Shown: positions 48,229 through 62,586 of the stretch, piece after piece
Position numbering within the stretch: the stretch's first letter is position 1
Layout: the number at the start of each line of letters is the position of its first letter
Program-made: the position numbers and the translations under genes
NCBI GenBank assembly: GCA_032718565.1
Contig: JAVGVS010000008.1
Span: 6,320,327-6,384,326, forward strand
Direction of reading: 5' to 3'
Origin: Distichodus sexfasciatus
Lineage: Eukaryota; Chordata; Actinopteri; Characiformes; Distichodontidae
Length of the DNA stretch: 64,000 nucleotides
The notes under the pieces: model-generated
The model's input: only the letters and a program-made list of their open reading frames with translations
Databases searched by the model: none
What the model was told of the DNA's origin: nothing

Positions 48229-51200
48229 GTAGAGAGAGAGTACACAGACTGTAAGCATCAAACTTAAACCCGTACGCTCAGACACACACACACTCTGCAA
48301 ATAGTCAATTCTCAGGATAAGGGGCTTTCTTTACCTTCCTCCTCCTCTTCAACACACTCATCCCACTTTCAGCTTGTTTTCCTGAGCGTTTCTCCTTTGG
48401 GGTGGAGGGAGGCATGTAAATGTCACTCAGCCCAGTCTTTCATTAGACCTCTCATATGGCAGAGGTGTCTGTGTGTGTGTGTGTATGTGTATGTGTGTGT
48501 GTGTGTGTGAGGGGGAGGGAGAGAAAGACATGATGATTGGTGACAGGGCTCAGAAAGGACAGGATGGTGTTTGTGGGACTTACAGTAGTGTCCAGGCTGT
48601 GTGTGTGTGTGTGTTACCTGCAGGCAGCACTGCAAAGTGGAGCAGCAATGACACACAGCTTCTGTTTCTGTCTGTTTGTCTTGTTTGTCTATCTTTCTGT
48701 ACGCCTGCCTCTGTCCCTCCTCCCCCGTCTCAGTCACTCTCTCCATCTCTCCTTAACCCTAACACTTGTCGAAGTAGGGCTGAGCAATTAGTCTGGGTAC
48801 ATGATTTGGAAAATCTCACGATCCGATTCCATGCTGATTCTTGGGCTCACGATTCGATTCAAAATCTATTCACGATTTAATATATAGATGAATTTGTTTA
48901 CAGATTGCTGTTTTGAGTTACTTTTCCCATTTAACTGTGGCTGATCATCAAAAATGTAATTTAATTTGATTTGCACACTCCTATCAATTAATCAGATATG
49001 AATGGAAACAGACACTCACAAACTCTGATCGACATAGTCTCGCCTGGGATGACTTTTTTTATTTTGACTGTTTTTCTGCTCATGGTTTCCCCAGTGTGTG
49101 TTCATGTATCATTCCCTTAAAGACATACTTCTGTGTGTGTTGTCACGGGAGTCTATGACTACATCTGTGAGTGTTTTCCTTCAAGTATTTTAAAATTACA
49201 AATATATAACATGCACTCATTTCATTTCAAATAAATAGCCCAGCGTAAAGAGTTGAGCATATTTGCAGTACAAACAATAGCTATTAAGGGCCTGTGTCCA
49301 CCACACAGCCTTCAGAGCACTAAGCGCCTTCAGCGGAAAAATAACGCTGGTGGAGATGTTTTTAAACCTCAGCGCTCAGAGCGCTTCAAGTTGAAATCCG
49401 CCCACTTTTAGCACGGTGCTGGGTTCATCAATGTCACTTCTGTCTTGCTAGCCAATAAAAATCGAGGAAGGAGCGGGACATACACAGTCGAGAACAAATG
49501 GCAGAGTATCTCAAATTGGACCCTGTTCAGTCTAAATTATGCCTTAAAACTTACCGTATCATCCAGACACAACTCTTGAACTAATCGGTGGTACGCTCCC
49601 AGCTGTTTTCCTGCACGATTTATCTCACGCACCCAATCTCTACGTCTCGAAGACATGTGAGCATCTATTTCAAACGCTGCCGCTAATGCCAAGATGCGAC
49701 TTCTCTCCTTTGTATAGATAAGATAATTTGGTCGGCTAAACTACCGATCATGTTACAATGTTTACATGAAATAGGACCGAGCGCGGAAGTGCCCGATGAC
49801 ACATTTTGTAACTTAGCAACAACGAGTGCTGAGAAAAGCGCAGAGAAAACGTTCTGGAAGGGAGGTTTTGACCGCTCTCACTGCAAAAACCTCATTTGAT
49901 GGTCGCAGGCCCTTAGACTACATTTTTTGTTAATGATGATGTTGTTTTGAGTCCAAATCGCCCAGCCCTTTGTCTCCAGATAGAAACATTCCAAATCCAT
50001 CCCAAAAGCTGATGCTTTCCTACCAAGTTACCCTTAGCACATGAATAATAAACATCACAAACAGCAGCTGAAGTCATGTTACACACACTTCCGCACACCG
50101 CCACCATAAATCTGTCACTGTGGGACGAGTGAACAACAGCAAATGTGTCCAGCAGTGATAAACAGTGTTTGTTTCCCCTTCAGGAGACCCTGAAAAGTGT
50201 ATTAGGAAGTTTATTGCAAATTGAATGTGGAGTTAGAAAGTGCTGCAAAGTAGGAAGTGGTTTTGAGGATTGGGGGTTTGGAATTGGTATGTGGGTTTGG
50301 AAGAACTCTAGGAGTGGTAAGACACACGCTCACACACACACACACATAATCATTAAAAATATAATTTTGGTATCAATGGGTAAGTTCGGAGAGAGTTTCA
50401 AGAGAAGGTTGAAAAAAGTTAAGGTTCTTGTAAAATGAGTGAAAATGTATTATTATTTTCTCTTCCCCTTTCACTTTTATGCACGCGCACACACACACAC
50501 AAACACAACACACACACATACACACACAACACACACAACACAGGTTTTCATGGGGAAGGTCCTCTCCCACAGCATTTACAGCTGTAAGACAAACGTTCAC
50601 AATAGGGTCTGTCAGTGTGGTATAGGATGATAAATGGTTCAAGCATGGCAAGAGTTTCCATTACAGTCCTTGTGTCACAGCTACACACGCACAGACTGGC
50701 CTACTTGTTGTCTTGTTGAAGCCTCATACATCATTTTTCATTTTAATCTTGCCTTTTATTAAAGCAGCACTCTTTAGCCCCCTCCCTTCCCCTCCCATAA
50801 CCCTCACACACACACACAACAATTTACTGAATTCAACTAAGGTCAGAAGTTACCTGGCCTCAGGCATACAGGAAATTGTGCAGGTATTGGAGCTTCCTGT
50901 TCTCATGGTCCACCTCTTCCTCTGTCCCTGTAGGGTCATTGGCCCAGCGTGTGAAAGTGCAGCCAGAGGTGGTGTCGTATCCGGGGCAGACGGTAACGCT
51001 GCGGTGCGAGTTTCCTGATCCAGGATCGACTGAACTCACACAGGTGAACAGAAACACCTTCTTTCTTCCTCTTGGGTCATGAAGGCTCAGCTACAGCCTC
51101 ACTGCAGTTTTGGAACTTATATTTTACACACTTCGAAAGTTGGATTGCAGTTACACCATTCTATCTTGTTTGCTGAATAGTAACACGGATCCATATCGCG

Positions 51201-54200
51201 TTAAAAGTGTGGAAACGTTCCATTTTAACATTAGGATGTTGAATTAAATTTCCCTCCTTCTCAGACAACATGCACACCTGTATATTAGTTGACGTGTAAA
51301 AGTTGAGCCTTGAGTAGGCACCGATGTTAGTCTGATACTGAGTCTAATTCCTGCATCTGGTTTTGGTAACAATGGGCTGATCTGTTCTGTTTAACTGCTT
51401 GTTATACTACTTGAACTCTTTACTACTTGAATTATTTAGGAAGGAATTATCTCAGTTATCAAGTTTATCCAGGTTTCAAATATTAGTTATCGGCCCCGTT
51501 AACTAGCCATATTGGTCGACCCCTAATTATGATGATTTAATGTGTGCATTTTATTCTCATTTGATATGTAAGTCATTTTTTTAAGTAAACTTGATTCCCC
51601 ACCAATTTGCTGCTTTATTAATTAGCCTTAATTATTTGCTTTATTGAAATGTAATTGCTTTTACTTGTAAGATTTATTCTTAAACATTCTGGGCCAGTTT
51701 CCCACACAATGATTAAATCTCACTGATTTTCAGTGGTGAATCCTCATTGTACAAATGTGTTTTTTCTACTGTATTATTTTAAAATAAATAATTCTGAATA
51801 CAGTCGTCCCTCGCCACTTCGACTTTCGCGGCTTCACTCTAATCGCAGTTTTTTCTAATATATTCATTAAAAAGTTGACCAGTGAAAATGATACAGCGTG
51901 CGCTCGGTTGTCTGAGTCAATTATACACCCCTGTATTACAATTAAAATTAAAATCACTGTACGTATGGACTGTAGGCCTGTGTATTCGAGCACCCCTGTA
52001 AATCCTTCAACGCCAGGTGCAGCCGCTCGACCACTCCTTGGCTCAGCCTCATGCATGTTCATTTCTCTCATAATATATTGGTTAATATGAGTGTAATGGT
52101 GACTAAAGGGGGTTATTTCATGTCTAGAAGGCTCTAATAATGTTAAAACCTGTATTTAGAAGGTCGTAAACAGGTTTTCTATGCTCTAACTACGAAAATA
52201 TTCGATTTATAAATTTAAAAAATCCTACTTCGCGGAAATTTACTTATCGCGGTAGAGTCTGGAACTGATTAACCGCGATAAACAATGGCCGACTATATTT
52301 GTTTATATTTAGTTCTACAAAGTTAGGAAAGCAGTGTATAACATCCAGGCCGATGTTACCATATAGATTTTAATACAAGTATTAAAATGTAGAAGAAAAA
52401 TTCCATTCTCTTCCACACAGTGAGTCATACAGTTTAATGAAGCAGTACCGGTTTGGGATCAGTATTTGGTGTCAGCCTTTAGCCAGATGTCAAGTTTCTT
52501 TATGCTTATCAGGACTGGAAAAGTTGGATCAGATCGTCCTGAGACTTAAAGGCTTCTTGCCGTTTCAAAAACAAACCATGGCCCTTACTGAAAAAGAAAA
52601 CCAGCCTGTACTAACACATTTTCAAAAGAATGTGAATCACATTTTAGGAAAGTATGATACCACTTCCAAGTTCTGTAGTGTTGTGCCAACTCTTAACAGT
52701 GATATTATTGTGCCCTGTTCCAGTAGCCTTCAACCCATGTTTCCCATGACAACAATTTGGCTAATTTTCAGTGTTTCTCTCTGCTTTAGGTGTCTTGGAT
52801 TTTAGAACCAACCAGCGGCGTCCGCACCAACATTGCAGTGTTCAACCCAAGGTTTGGCGTCAATTACCCCAAATCCCCTGTCTCTGGCCGTGTAAGTTTC
52901 ATGGTAGATACGCCCAATTTGGGCAGTCCCACAATTCAGATCACGGACATTCAGTTGACAGATGAGGGCAAATACATCTGCGAGTACGCCACGTACCCCA
53001 GCGGAAACGAGCAGGGTGTCACCTCTCTCGTCTTACTAGGTGAGCATGTAGGAGTGCTTGAAGGAGGGAGTGTGTTTGTGTGTGTGCGCGTGCGATCTGA
53101 TGCTTTAATGATTTTCTACTGTATATTTGTGTAGCTTTTTCCCCATAAACCTTCCCCCTCTCCCGCCTATAGACTTGTAAACAGTATTGTCAGATCAATT
53201 ACACTGCTGTTAATCTGCATGAAGTGTGGCTTTAACCTTGGCCTGGTTCCTGCTTGTACTCTCTCTCTCTCTCTCTCCTTCTCCCTCCTTCTCTCTCTCT
53301 CTTTGCTTCTCCCCCTCTGGTCTCTCCCCGCAACCTCCCCGGTCTATTGATCTGCCTGCTTATCATGCTGAGAGGCCGCCGCTCTCCTGTCGTTCTCCGT
53401 CTCCCTCGCTTTTCTCCTCGCCCTCCCTTTGATGTCTTTCTCCGAGCGGAACGCTCGCACAATGCCGGCGCTGTGCGAGGAAGCGAGCAGCGTTCCGAGC
53501 CAAGCTGCCGTCTCCCCTTCCTCCTCTCCTTCTCTCCCATCTCGGAGTGTGCCACGCAGTAAAGGTCAACCCATTCTTTCTTTCGCCACGTTTCGCTCGC
53601 TCACGTTCTCTTTCTTTTTCTTCTTCCTCTCTCTTACCCAGCCAAACCTGTCAACAAGGCCTCGACAGTGACCGTGTCCGCCGGCTCCACCCCCGTCATC
53701 GTGGCAAACTGCCAGTCGGCCAACGGACGCCCGCCGGCGACCATCTCTTGGGAGACAACGGTGGGTGGAAACGGTTCGACCCCAACGAAGACTGACAACT
53801 CGGACAACACGGTGACAGTGAGAAGCGACTACTGGCTCGCCCCCACGCCGGAAGACAACGGTCGCGACATCACCTGCATTGTGGCTCATCGGACGCTGCC
53901 CCAGCCGGAGAGATTCCCAATGAAACTGGTGGTCGAATGTACGTCCACAACCGCCGTTCCATTCGTTAGCAGAGCGGAACACCGATCAAGTCTCAGGGGC
54001 CTAATTATTGCCAAGGTGCTGCCAGCTGACGGTGTAGAAACGCGACCACATATGAGTAACCTGGGATTAAAACCTTACCTTGTTTGTAATCGTGGCTGTA
54101 CAAGCCCTGCTTGACAAAAACTAGCCAGCCACGGCTGTGTGAGATTTTAGGTTGTTATGTGATGCCCCATTAGCGTCCATTTTAGTTGTGTTTAGGATTT

Positions 54201-57200
54201 CTTTATTTATCAAAACAACGACACAAACCAGCTTGATCTTTGCATTCTTGACCTGCAAAATGACCATCTTGGCCACCGTAAAACTGGATCTTACAAAATA
54301 CTGGTATAAATAAGAGGTTTTATCGCAGTATGGGATATTGTTTTGATTCAGTGGACGACAGGTTGACGTCTGCTGATGTCACAAAGTTTACTACAATTTC
54401 AATTTGATTCATTCGAGCCAGCGATATATGAGACAATATTGTGTGCTGAGTTCAACCCGACATTTAAATTAAAAACAATTTCTCTTTAAAAACACCTCAT
54501 GTTCAGTATAAATGGATGTTGTGATATGTATGATGTCTGACTAATGACCATAGCATCGATCCAAAATGAAAACATCAATCACTGATCAGTAGACGGTGTC
54601 TGCCATCACACTTCTATGGGAAAGTTCCTTTTGTTCAACAGGGACTATATTACATGTCTGTTACGCCCGTTGGGAATCAGGAACCTGTAGTTCTGCTGCA
54701 CCTGAAGTGGCTTCTACACCGAATTAGCATTGGATTAGCATATAGTGAATTGCTGGCCTCAAGGCCAGATTGTCTGATTTCACGCTAGCTGATCCTCAAA
54801 TACAGCCACTAGGCAGCGTTGTAAACAAACTGCAGTCTCGTCACTTGCTTTCCTTCTCTTCCACTCAGTCCCTCCTCAGGTGAAGATTCTGGGATATGAT
54901 GACAACTGGTACATGGGCCGGACGAATGTGGTGCTGACGTGCCAGGGTCAGGGAAACCCCCTGCCCACCTCCTTGATCTGGAGAACGTGAGTAAAATCTC
55001 ATTTTCTTGAGTGTGACGTCCCAGTCTGTTCAATATCGTCTAATGGGCTCCAGTGAGCTGGCTTCAAATGACTCTATCAGTATCGAGTAGATAATTTCCC
55101 ATTAGCCCCTATTAGCTCCATTATCCTGCCTCCTGCAACGAGACCCCTCAGAGCTTTACTGCCATTGAGCAAAGCTTGTCCTTGGCTTTGTAAATGTAAC
55201 CCTTTAGGAACCTTAATCCACATGTGAGCGGATTATATTAAAGGTGCATTTATACGCTACTTTATTAGGGACACCCGCCTTGTAGATGAACAGCTGGAGA
55301 CCACAACCTCTCTGTTACCACGGGTCGTTTGCGACTCAGACTCAGTTTATTGGTTTTGGTTAAATAGAAAGGACGTGAGAGATTTTTAACAACCTGACTT
55401 CATCACAAAGGACTTAAACACCAACTGTTCTTAAAAAGAAATTAGTTCTTAAAACCCACACAGTTTTCACAAAGATTCTAACTTTCACCAGCGTTTTCTT
55501 TGTTGAGTTGATACATGCTTTCAGTTTACAAGGACAGGGGGAGCCATCATTATAGCAACAAACTCTTGAATATTTTGTGACTTTCCTTAGGAATTGTCTT
55601 AGGATGAATTTCAGAAAGATGTTGGTGGATGATGCCTTGCGTTCACATTAAGTGTCGACTGATTATCAGCCGGCCCGATTATCCGTTCCGATATTAGGCA
55701 TTTTGCCGCTTATTGATATCGGTGTTTAATTTTGACCATCACTGATATTAAATAATTACAGGGTGCGCAGCTGTGGCTCCACTGCCGTCTCTTCTCTCTG
55801 TGCCGTTTGCTCCCGACTCGCTGCTTCATTTAAGGTCCCGCCCAAAACAGTCTCTGATTCGCTATAAGTCACACAAGTAGTAGCTAATAAACGCTAAAGA
55901 CTTGTCGTCACTCACGCCACACTCACACACAAGCGCAGCGTGAAGCTCTGAGAAGGAGAGAGGAGAGAGAAGAGTTTCAGCTGAGCTTGGTGTTTGTAAA
56001 ATCCAAAATTTTGACCTATTTTTTGTATATGTGACCCGATCTGCCATAATGAGTCGGAAGTCGGCGTTCTATTTATTTAGATATGGGCCGATTATGTTGA
56101 CAAACATCAAAAATATTGATTTTTCTTTTTGGTCTTATATGACAGAAAAGGTCTTCAGAATTAATCTGGTCTCGATATTTTTGTGATGTTTTTCAACATA
56201 ATCGGCCCGTATCTAAAAAAATAGAACGCCGACTTCCGACTCATTACGGCAGATCGGGTCACATATTGGTTCCAAATATCGGTTTTCGGTCCCGTTAATT
56301 ACCAATAACCGGTATCGATATTGGCCCTGAAAAACCAATATCGGTCGACTTCTAGTTCCAATGAATACTTGACTTTGGAAACTGAATTCGGCAACCGCAG
56401 CCATTTTGAACCAGTTTAGCTGCAAAATGAAAGAATTCTTAAGTGTATGGTCAGGTTTTTGGGCACGCAAGTGTTCCTGAATAGACATAGCTGGACCTTT
56501 TGACCATGTCCAGCCTAGTAGAGAGACAGAAGCATTTAGAAACGGTATCAGTTCTGCTGGAAACTCTATCCACCATCTGTGTAGTCAGATACTGCCCAGA
56601 GGTGAATATGATGGAGAATGGCTGGGAGTGTAACATGTTTTGTCATGTTCTGTCTGTGACTGAACACCTAAAAAGTGCATATGTGATGAAGGTGTTCCTA
56701 ATGATGTGAGCGCACATTACATATTAATCAGCTTCTGTTCCAAGGGCACTGAATTTAAAGTCAGCTGAGAGCAGGAAACAGATTTTAAACTCCCCTAGAG
56801 AAACTTTCTGCCTCTTTACTTCACTGGTGTCGCTTCCAGAGAAAGGCTTGAGGCATATCTTGACCTTGCTCTGCATCGGCGGTAATTATCTTGTCTTGTG
56901 GTTGTTAAAATAGCTCGTCCGCGTGCTTTCTACGCCTGTCCTCGACATTACGTACCTACTGTTGATGATGAAAACGCAGCTGTTATTGTAACGTGACGGT
57001 GAAAAAAAAACCCGGCAATTAACGTCACGTCTTTTTACGGCGCTTTTAAACATTGATTTTTAGCCGAGCTTGGAGCGTGTCTGTTAACGAGGCTTTAACG
57101 CGACTTGACAGGATGTCGGGACGGATGCCAGACACGGTGACGGTGACGGACAACAAGCTGACCGTGTTGAAGGTGGACGAGACGGTGAACACCACCTTCA

Positions 57201-60200
57201 TCTGCGAAGCGAGGAGCCGCCTCGGGGGTGGCAGGGACCAGCTCTCTGTGGTCGTTAGGGGTGAGTGGAAACACACACGTTAACAACACCACCACACACG
57301 CATCAGTGAGCTCCTCCCAGGATGTATATGTACTCTGAACTGAACACACACACACCAACATGACACGAGTGGTCATGAACGTCGAACATTGTGGATATTT
57401 GTGTAAAGCAGTTTGTTGCCGCCATCCTGCACTTATGTGTTCATGGTTTGTAAATGTGTGTCCCTGCATGTGTGTGTGTGTATGTGTTTGTGTGTGTCTC
57501 TGTCACAATATTCCGCCTGTCTTCTCTTTTCATGAATGTGTGATCTTTGGTCTTGTTTCTCTGCAGGATTTTTTGACTCACTCAATTGATCTGTCCGCTT
57601 TGTGCAGCCTCTACTTCTTTATTAGTGTTTTATCGCATAAAAGGAATCGATTAATCCTGCTTCGACCTTCACAAGCCAGCTACAAAGATGCTTTTCAGAA
57701 AGTCTTAACAGGTTTTATTTTCTTTACAACACCAAATTGTAAAGGATAGTAGCGTGGGCGCTTCCCTCAGCTTGTAGAAGCCCTGGCTCATGCCACGATT
57801 GATTCCAACAGCGCAGTTGCCGTGGGTAAAGAAGCTTCGCTTGGATGTTATATGAGCGTGTGTGTGTGCGTGTGTGTATCAGGAGTTTTCAGAAGGGTGA
57901 AGTTGGTTTATTTATTTATTTATTTATTTTTGAAGTCGTGGCCTCTGTATAATATATGACTTGCACCAGGCTGAGGTGAGGGGGTCGGAGTTGGAGTGCT
58001 GTTCTTTCGGTCCCCTGTTGTCAGATTTTTTCCCCTTTTTCCAGCGCAGGCCCTTCGCAGACTGTCGTCCCAGAAAGTCCTAATGGTATTAAATATAGAA
58101 GTGCACTCCACTTTTGCCGACATGGCCCAGTGTGTGCTGACCAGGGAGTGATGCTGAAGTTAATGAAAGCAAATGTTCCTTTGCCCCAAAAAATGGTGTG
58201 TTAAGAGCTTTCTCTCTCCCACTTCTATTGAGTGTTGGTGCGTAAACGCAGCCCTCTTCTTGCTTTGCTGTGATGCACAGTGCGAAAATCGCCAATATAC
58301 CAAATCCGTATGACAAAGTGTCACCCCGCCTCAACACACACACACACACACACACACACTTCTCTGCTTGTCCAATATTCTAATGGAACGAGAGCAATTG
58401 GGAGAAAAGACGAGAGCGAGTGAGTGAGAAAGAGAGAGAGGGACAGAACGAAAGAGGAATGATGAGAGCGGAGGGTGGTGGGGGAGAAGGAGGAGGAAGA
58501 GAAGCAAGCGGATGAACGCTGATGGCATTTAAAACCCCCTTGGGAAACTGTGTGTGTGTGTCTCTCACACACGCAGTCACACTTTGCTCTCATTTTCCCT
58601 TTTTTCGCTCTCTGTCTCTCTAACCCGCTCTTTCTCCCCGATGCATATGTTCACGCTCTTTCCCTTTAACCACATCCATCCTTTCCATCTGACACTGTTG
58701 TTTTTTTCTCAACTCTTCTTTGTTTTACATGTAAATTTAGTATTTCTTGGTTGCTTCCCATCCCCCGTTTTCTCTCTTTCACATTCTTCCTCTTTCTTCC
58801 AGCCATTGTTGTTTCAGCTCCTAGCTTCCTCGTCATACTGTTCGGTCCTCTTCCTAGAGGAAGAAGGGGGAAATGAGATAATGGAGAGATGAGATGCGCT
58901 GTAATGCTCAGCCAGGCCGTACTGTGTTTGCACTCCCAGGTGCCCTGTGGGCCGGAACTCGCCTTATGTGCAGTTCGACACTATTTTGAACCTTGTGACT
59001 TAGAAAAAAAAAGGGACTGAACAGCATGTTGTAATAAAATTGTCACAATACTGTTTGCTGTAATGAAAAACACACCAGTAAATAATAAGTCATTATTTGT
59101 ACAGCGAACATGAAAAATACAGTCTAGTGAGCTTTACTTTTTAAGAATAACAGCTGAAAAAAGCAGCAGCAGTTAAAGAATTAGCAACTGGAGAAGTAAT
59201 TTGTGAAAGATGATAAAAGACCAAGTTAATTAAAAGACATTGAAACGATTGGAAATTAGCAACAACTAAAAAAACAGAAATGAGATAAATAGAGATACAA
59301 ACAACTAAAAAAAAAAAACAGAAAATCAATCGGAAAAACTCGGCTGGAGATGTTTTTAAAAGGTTGCTAATGCTCACATTTTCAGTTCACAGGGCAAGTT
59401 AGAGGCTGTTTACTCAGTTAATGTTTTTGTTTTTTTGTTTGTTTTTTTACAATAAAGACCAGCATAGTTGAGTCTAGTGACGGTCTCTCTTGTTCAAGAT
59501 TCCAGACGTTCCAGACGAGTATCTTACCCGAACACCGCCACCTGTTCTTTGTTGAACAATTAATGACTAACCGGCTTGCAGGACCAGGTCCTACTTCTCC
59601 AGGGGTGAATTTTGATGTGGTTTTTAGTTACCTATATGGAAAAGATTTATATAAATTCATATAAATCAATATGACACCAAAAACACAAGTGCTATGCATA
59701 TGAAATATATGTATTTGTTGTAGGGCATATATGTTGCACATACTATAGAACTTGAATCCCACATTATATTATATATGTAGGGGGTGAATGTGGCCTCGTG
59801 GTAGGATACTCGCCTCCGGACCAAGAGCTTGTGGGTTGGAATCATACCTCTTGCATTACAACCACTGGGTCCCTGAGCAGGATCCTTAACCCCAAATTGC
59901 TCTCAATGAAACTCCCCCTAAAATGAGTGGAAATGGAGGTCGCTCTGGATAAGAGCATCTGCTAAATGGCATGAATGTAAATGTTTCCAAAAGATCATAT
60001 CACACTCCTTTTAACACAAAATCACAATCTGAATTGCGATCTATTTTTTCAATGTGGCATTTACTTAAAAGAATATCCCGACTCAAACTTATTAAAAACT
60101 AAGTTATGCTTTATTTTAAATGCCAAAGTTCAATTCAGTTGTGAATAGACTACATGCTAATTCAAAAAATGGAAATAAATTTCATTCAAATTCTGACGCT

Positions 60201-61390
60201 CGCAAACGTGAACGTTCTTTTAAAAGTTGTGTTCGGCAGCTTACAGATAATATACAAATAACATTAATATAAACGAGTGCACTTTTAACATTTTTATACG
60301 TCATACAAATACAATTGAACTGAATGTGCGCAGCTTCCTCTAAATGTCTCCATTAGTTGTCATTTGTTCCCCGCAGCATTAGCGTGCTGCCTTTAACTGG
60401 AGTGCTTTTGGTAGTTACGGTGGAGTGTGTCGGGTTTAATGGCGGGGTTGGGGTGAGGGCTGCGGCATCGGGGCGAGTGTGAGGTTGTTTTAGCGTGTTG
60501 AGAGGGTGATGTAGGTGAGCGTAGCCATGTTGACAGGCGTGAAATGGTCGGTACCTGCTCAGTATCCGGGCTGTCCTCACCCCCGGCACCCGTCTCCATG
60601 GTGACTCGGGTCAGCCTGAACAGATTTAACTTGTCATGGTGTGTGTGTGTGTGTGTGTCTGGGTGGGTGTGTGGGTGTGTGTGTGTGTGTGGAGACTGGT
60701 ACAGTAGGGGTGTCTGAGTTCATATGCAGTCCTGCCCTACTCAGTACTCCCTTCTTTCATCCCTTCATCCCATCCCTCTGCCTTCCTCCTTTCATTTCTC
60801 TCTCTCTCTCCTCACCTTCCCCACCGTTCATCCCTCTGTTTATTTATCTTCTCTCTCTCTGTTTTTGTCCCTCCATTCATTTGTCTCTCTCTGTTCATCC
60901 CTTCTTCCCCTCCCTTCATCTCTCCTTTTGTTTGTCTCTGTCGCTCCCTTCCATCTGTGCCTTCCCCCTTTCATCCCTCCATCTCTCTCTCTCCTCTCTC
61001 TGCCTTCCACACCTTTAATCCCTCTATTTGTTTATATCCTTTTCTCTGTCTCTCTCCCTATCTGCCTTTCTTATCTTTTGTCCATCAGTTGTCTCTCACT
61101 CTCTCTCTCCTTCTCCCCCTTTCCATCTCTGCCTTCACCCTTCATCTCTCAACAATTTTTCTCTCCTTTTCTGCCTTTTTATTCTTTCGTCCCTCTCCCT
61201 CTCTCCCTCCCTCCCTCCCCTTCCCCTTTTTGTATTCTCCAAATATTTATTCCATCCTCTTGTCCTCTGTTCCAGTAAAGGGTATGGCCTCTCTTCCTCT
61301 GTGGAACAGCTATAAGTCATTCGTATAACAGTCGCTTCATTCGTCTCTCTCATCCACTTGTCTGTTCATCCCTGCTGTGATTTTGACTCA

Positions 61391-61422
<32 letters not shown>

Positions 61423-61584
61423 TTGTGTCTGGGATTGTAAGCGAGGGCAAGATGGAGTGGGTAGAGGGAGAATGTGTGTGTGTGAAAGAAAGTAGGTAGT
61501 TGCACAGTGGGGTCTAAACTGGTACACAATGACTCAGAGAGACATAATCTCATACCTGCGCTCTCTGCTGAGACTCTGCACAGA

Positions 61585-61615
<31 letters not shown>

Positions 61616-62381
61616 CTGCGCACGCACATGTCTCAGAGGGATAAAGTGGTTTCACAGGAAAGTAGAGGCGATGGTTAAAGAGCTGTGGTTTGATAAGAAT
61701 CGGTGTGTGTGTGTGTGTACATTTGTACCAAGGGACAGTGTGAAGCAGCGCTCCTGTTTTAGCTTTGCTTTTAGGGCAGTGTCACCCACTTACAGCAGCC
61801 AGAACAGATTCAAGCATGAAACAGGGAGAGAGATGGAGGAAATGAAAGAGAAAGAGCGGAGCGAGAGAGAGTAGATGGCTTTATGGCTCTTATTTAGACA
61901 TCACTTTCAAGTCCCTGCGGCCCCTACACACACACACACACAAATGTAATCTGTTTCCACTCTGTTATGAGTTCTCTAAGCATGCCAGCATGTGTTTAAA
62001 AGAAAGAGATGACAAAATCTTCACGTTTGCCCTCTGTGGCATGCTCACACCCTCTTTCTCGCTTTCTGTCTCACACACACACACACACACACAAACACAC
62101 ACAAACACACACACTGAGTAGTGAGGGCCTTGCTGTGTTCTCTATATTCCCAATTTTGATGCACATGAGTCTGTTTGCTGTTGCACGTTGGGTTGCTTGC
62201 TATCCATCCATCCATCCATCCATCAGCCTGTCCTCTCTTCCATCCCTCCATCCATGCATCCCTCCTCCCCTGCGTCCGCTATTTGTTCTGTTGCCGTGCT
62301 GCATGCTGCCCTTTTTGTTTCATGGTTTTAAAGTGGGACCGCAACAAACTGACCTTACAGAGAGCAGTCGGCTGAAGAGAA

Positions 62382-62413
<32 letters not shown>

Positions 62414-62530
62414 GTGTGACAAACGGTAATGCAACATCTGGATATCTCTCACTCTCTTATACATACTTTATCTTACTCACTAACACTCACACACACATGC
62501 ACTTTGTCTTTCTCACTAAATCTCTCTCTT

Positions 62531-62586
<56 letters not shown>

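Larger units (their letters stand above)
33627..50933 (+). other. Nectin intron 1 (17.3 kb)
   Basis: No supported gene. Contains purine- and pyrimidine-rich tracts, many CA/GT and CT/GA microsatellites, SINE family A (46978-47200), a LINE-tail copy (37838-37945), and DNA elements at 43582-44300 and 48775-49970. The longest stop-free frames are low-complexity. Confidence 0.7.

Noticed and set aside
60641..61328. Overlapping open frames of up to 184 codons, Ser/Leu/Pro-rich
   Set aside because: They come from a C/T-only tract that is open in all three plus frames; no family resemblance and no splice context.
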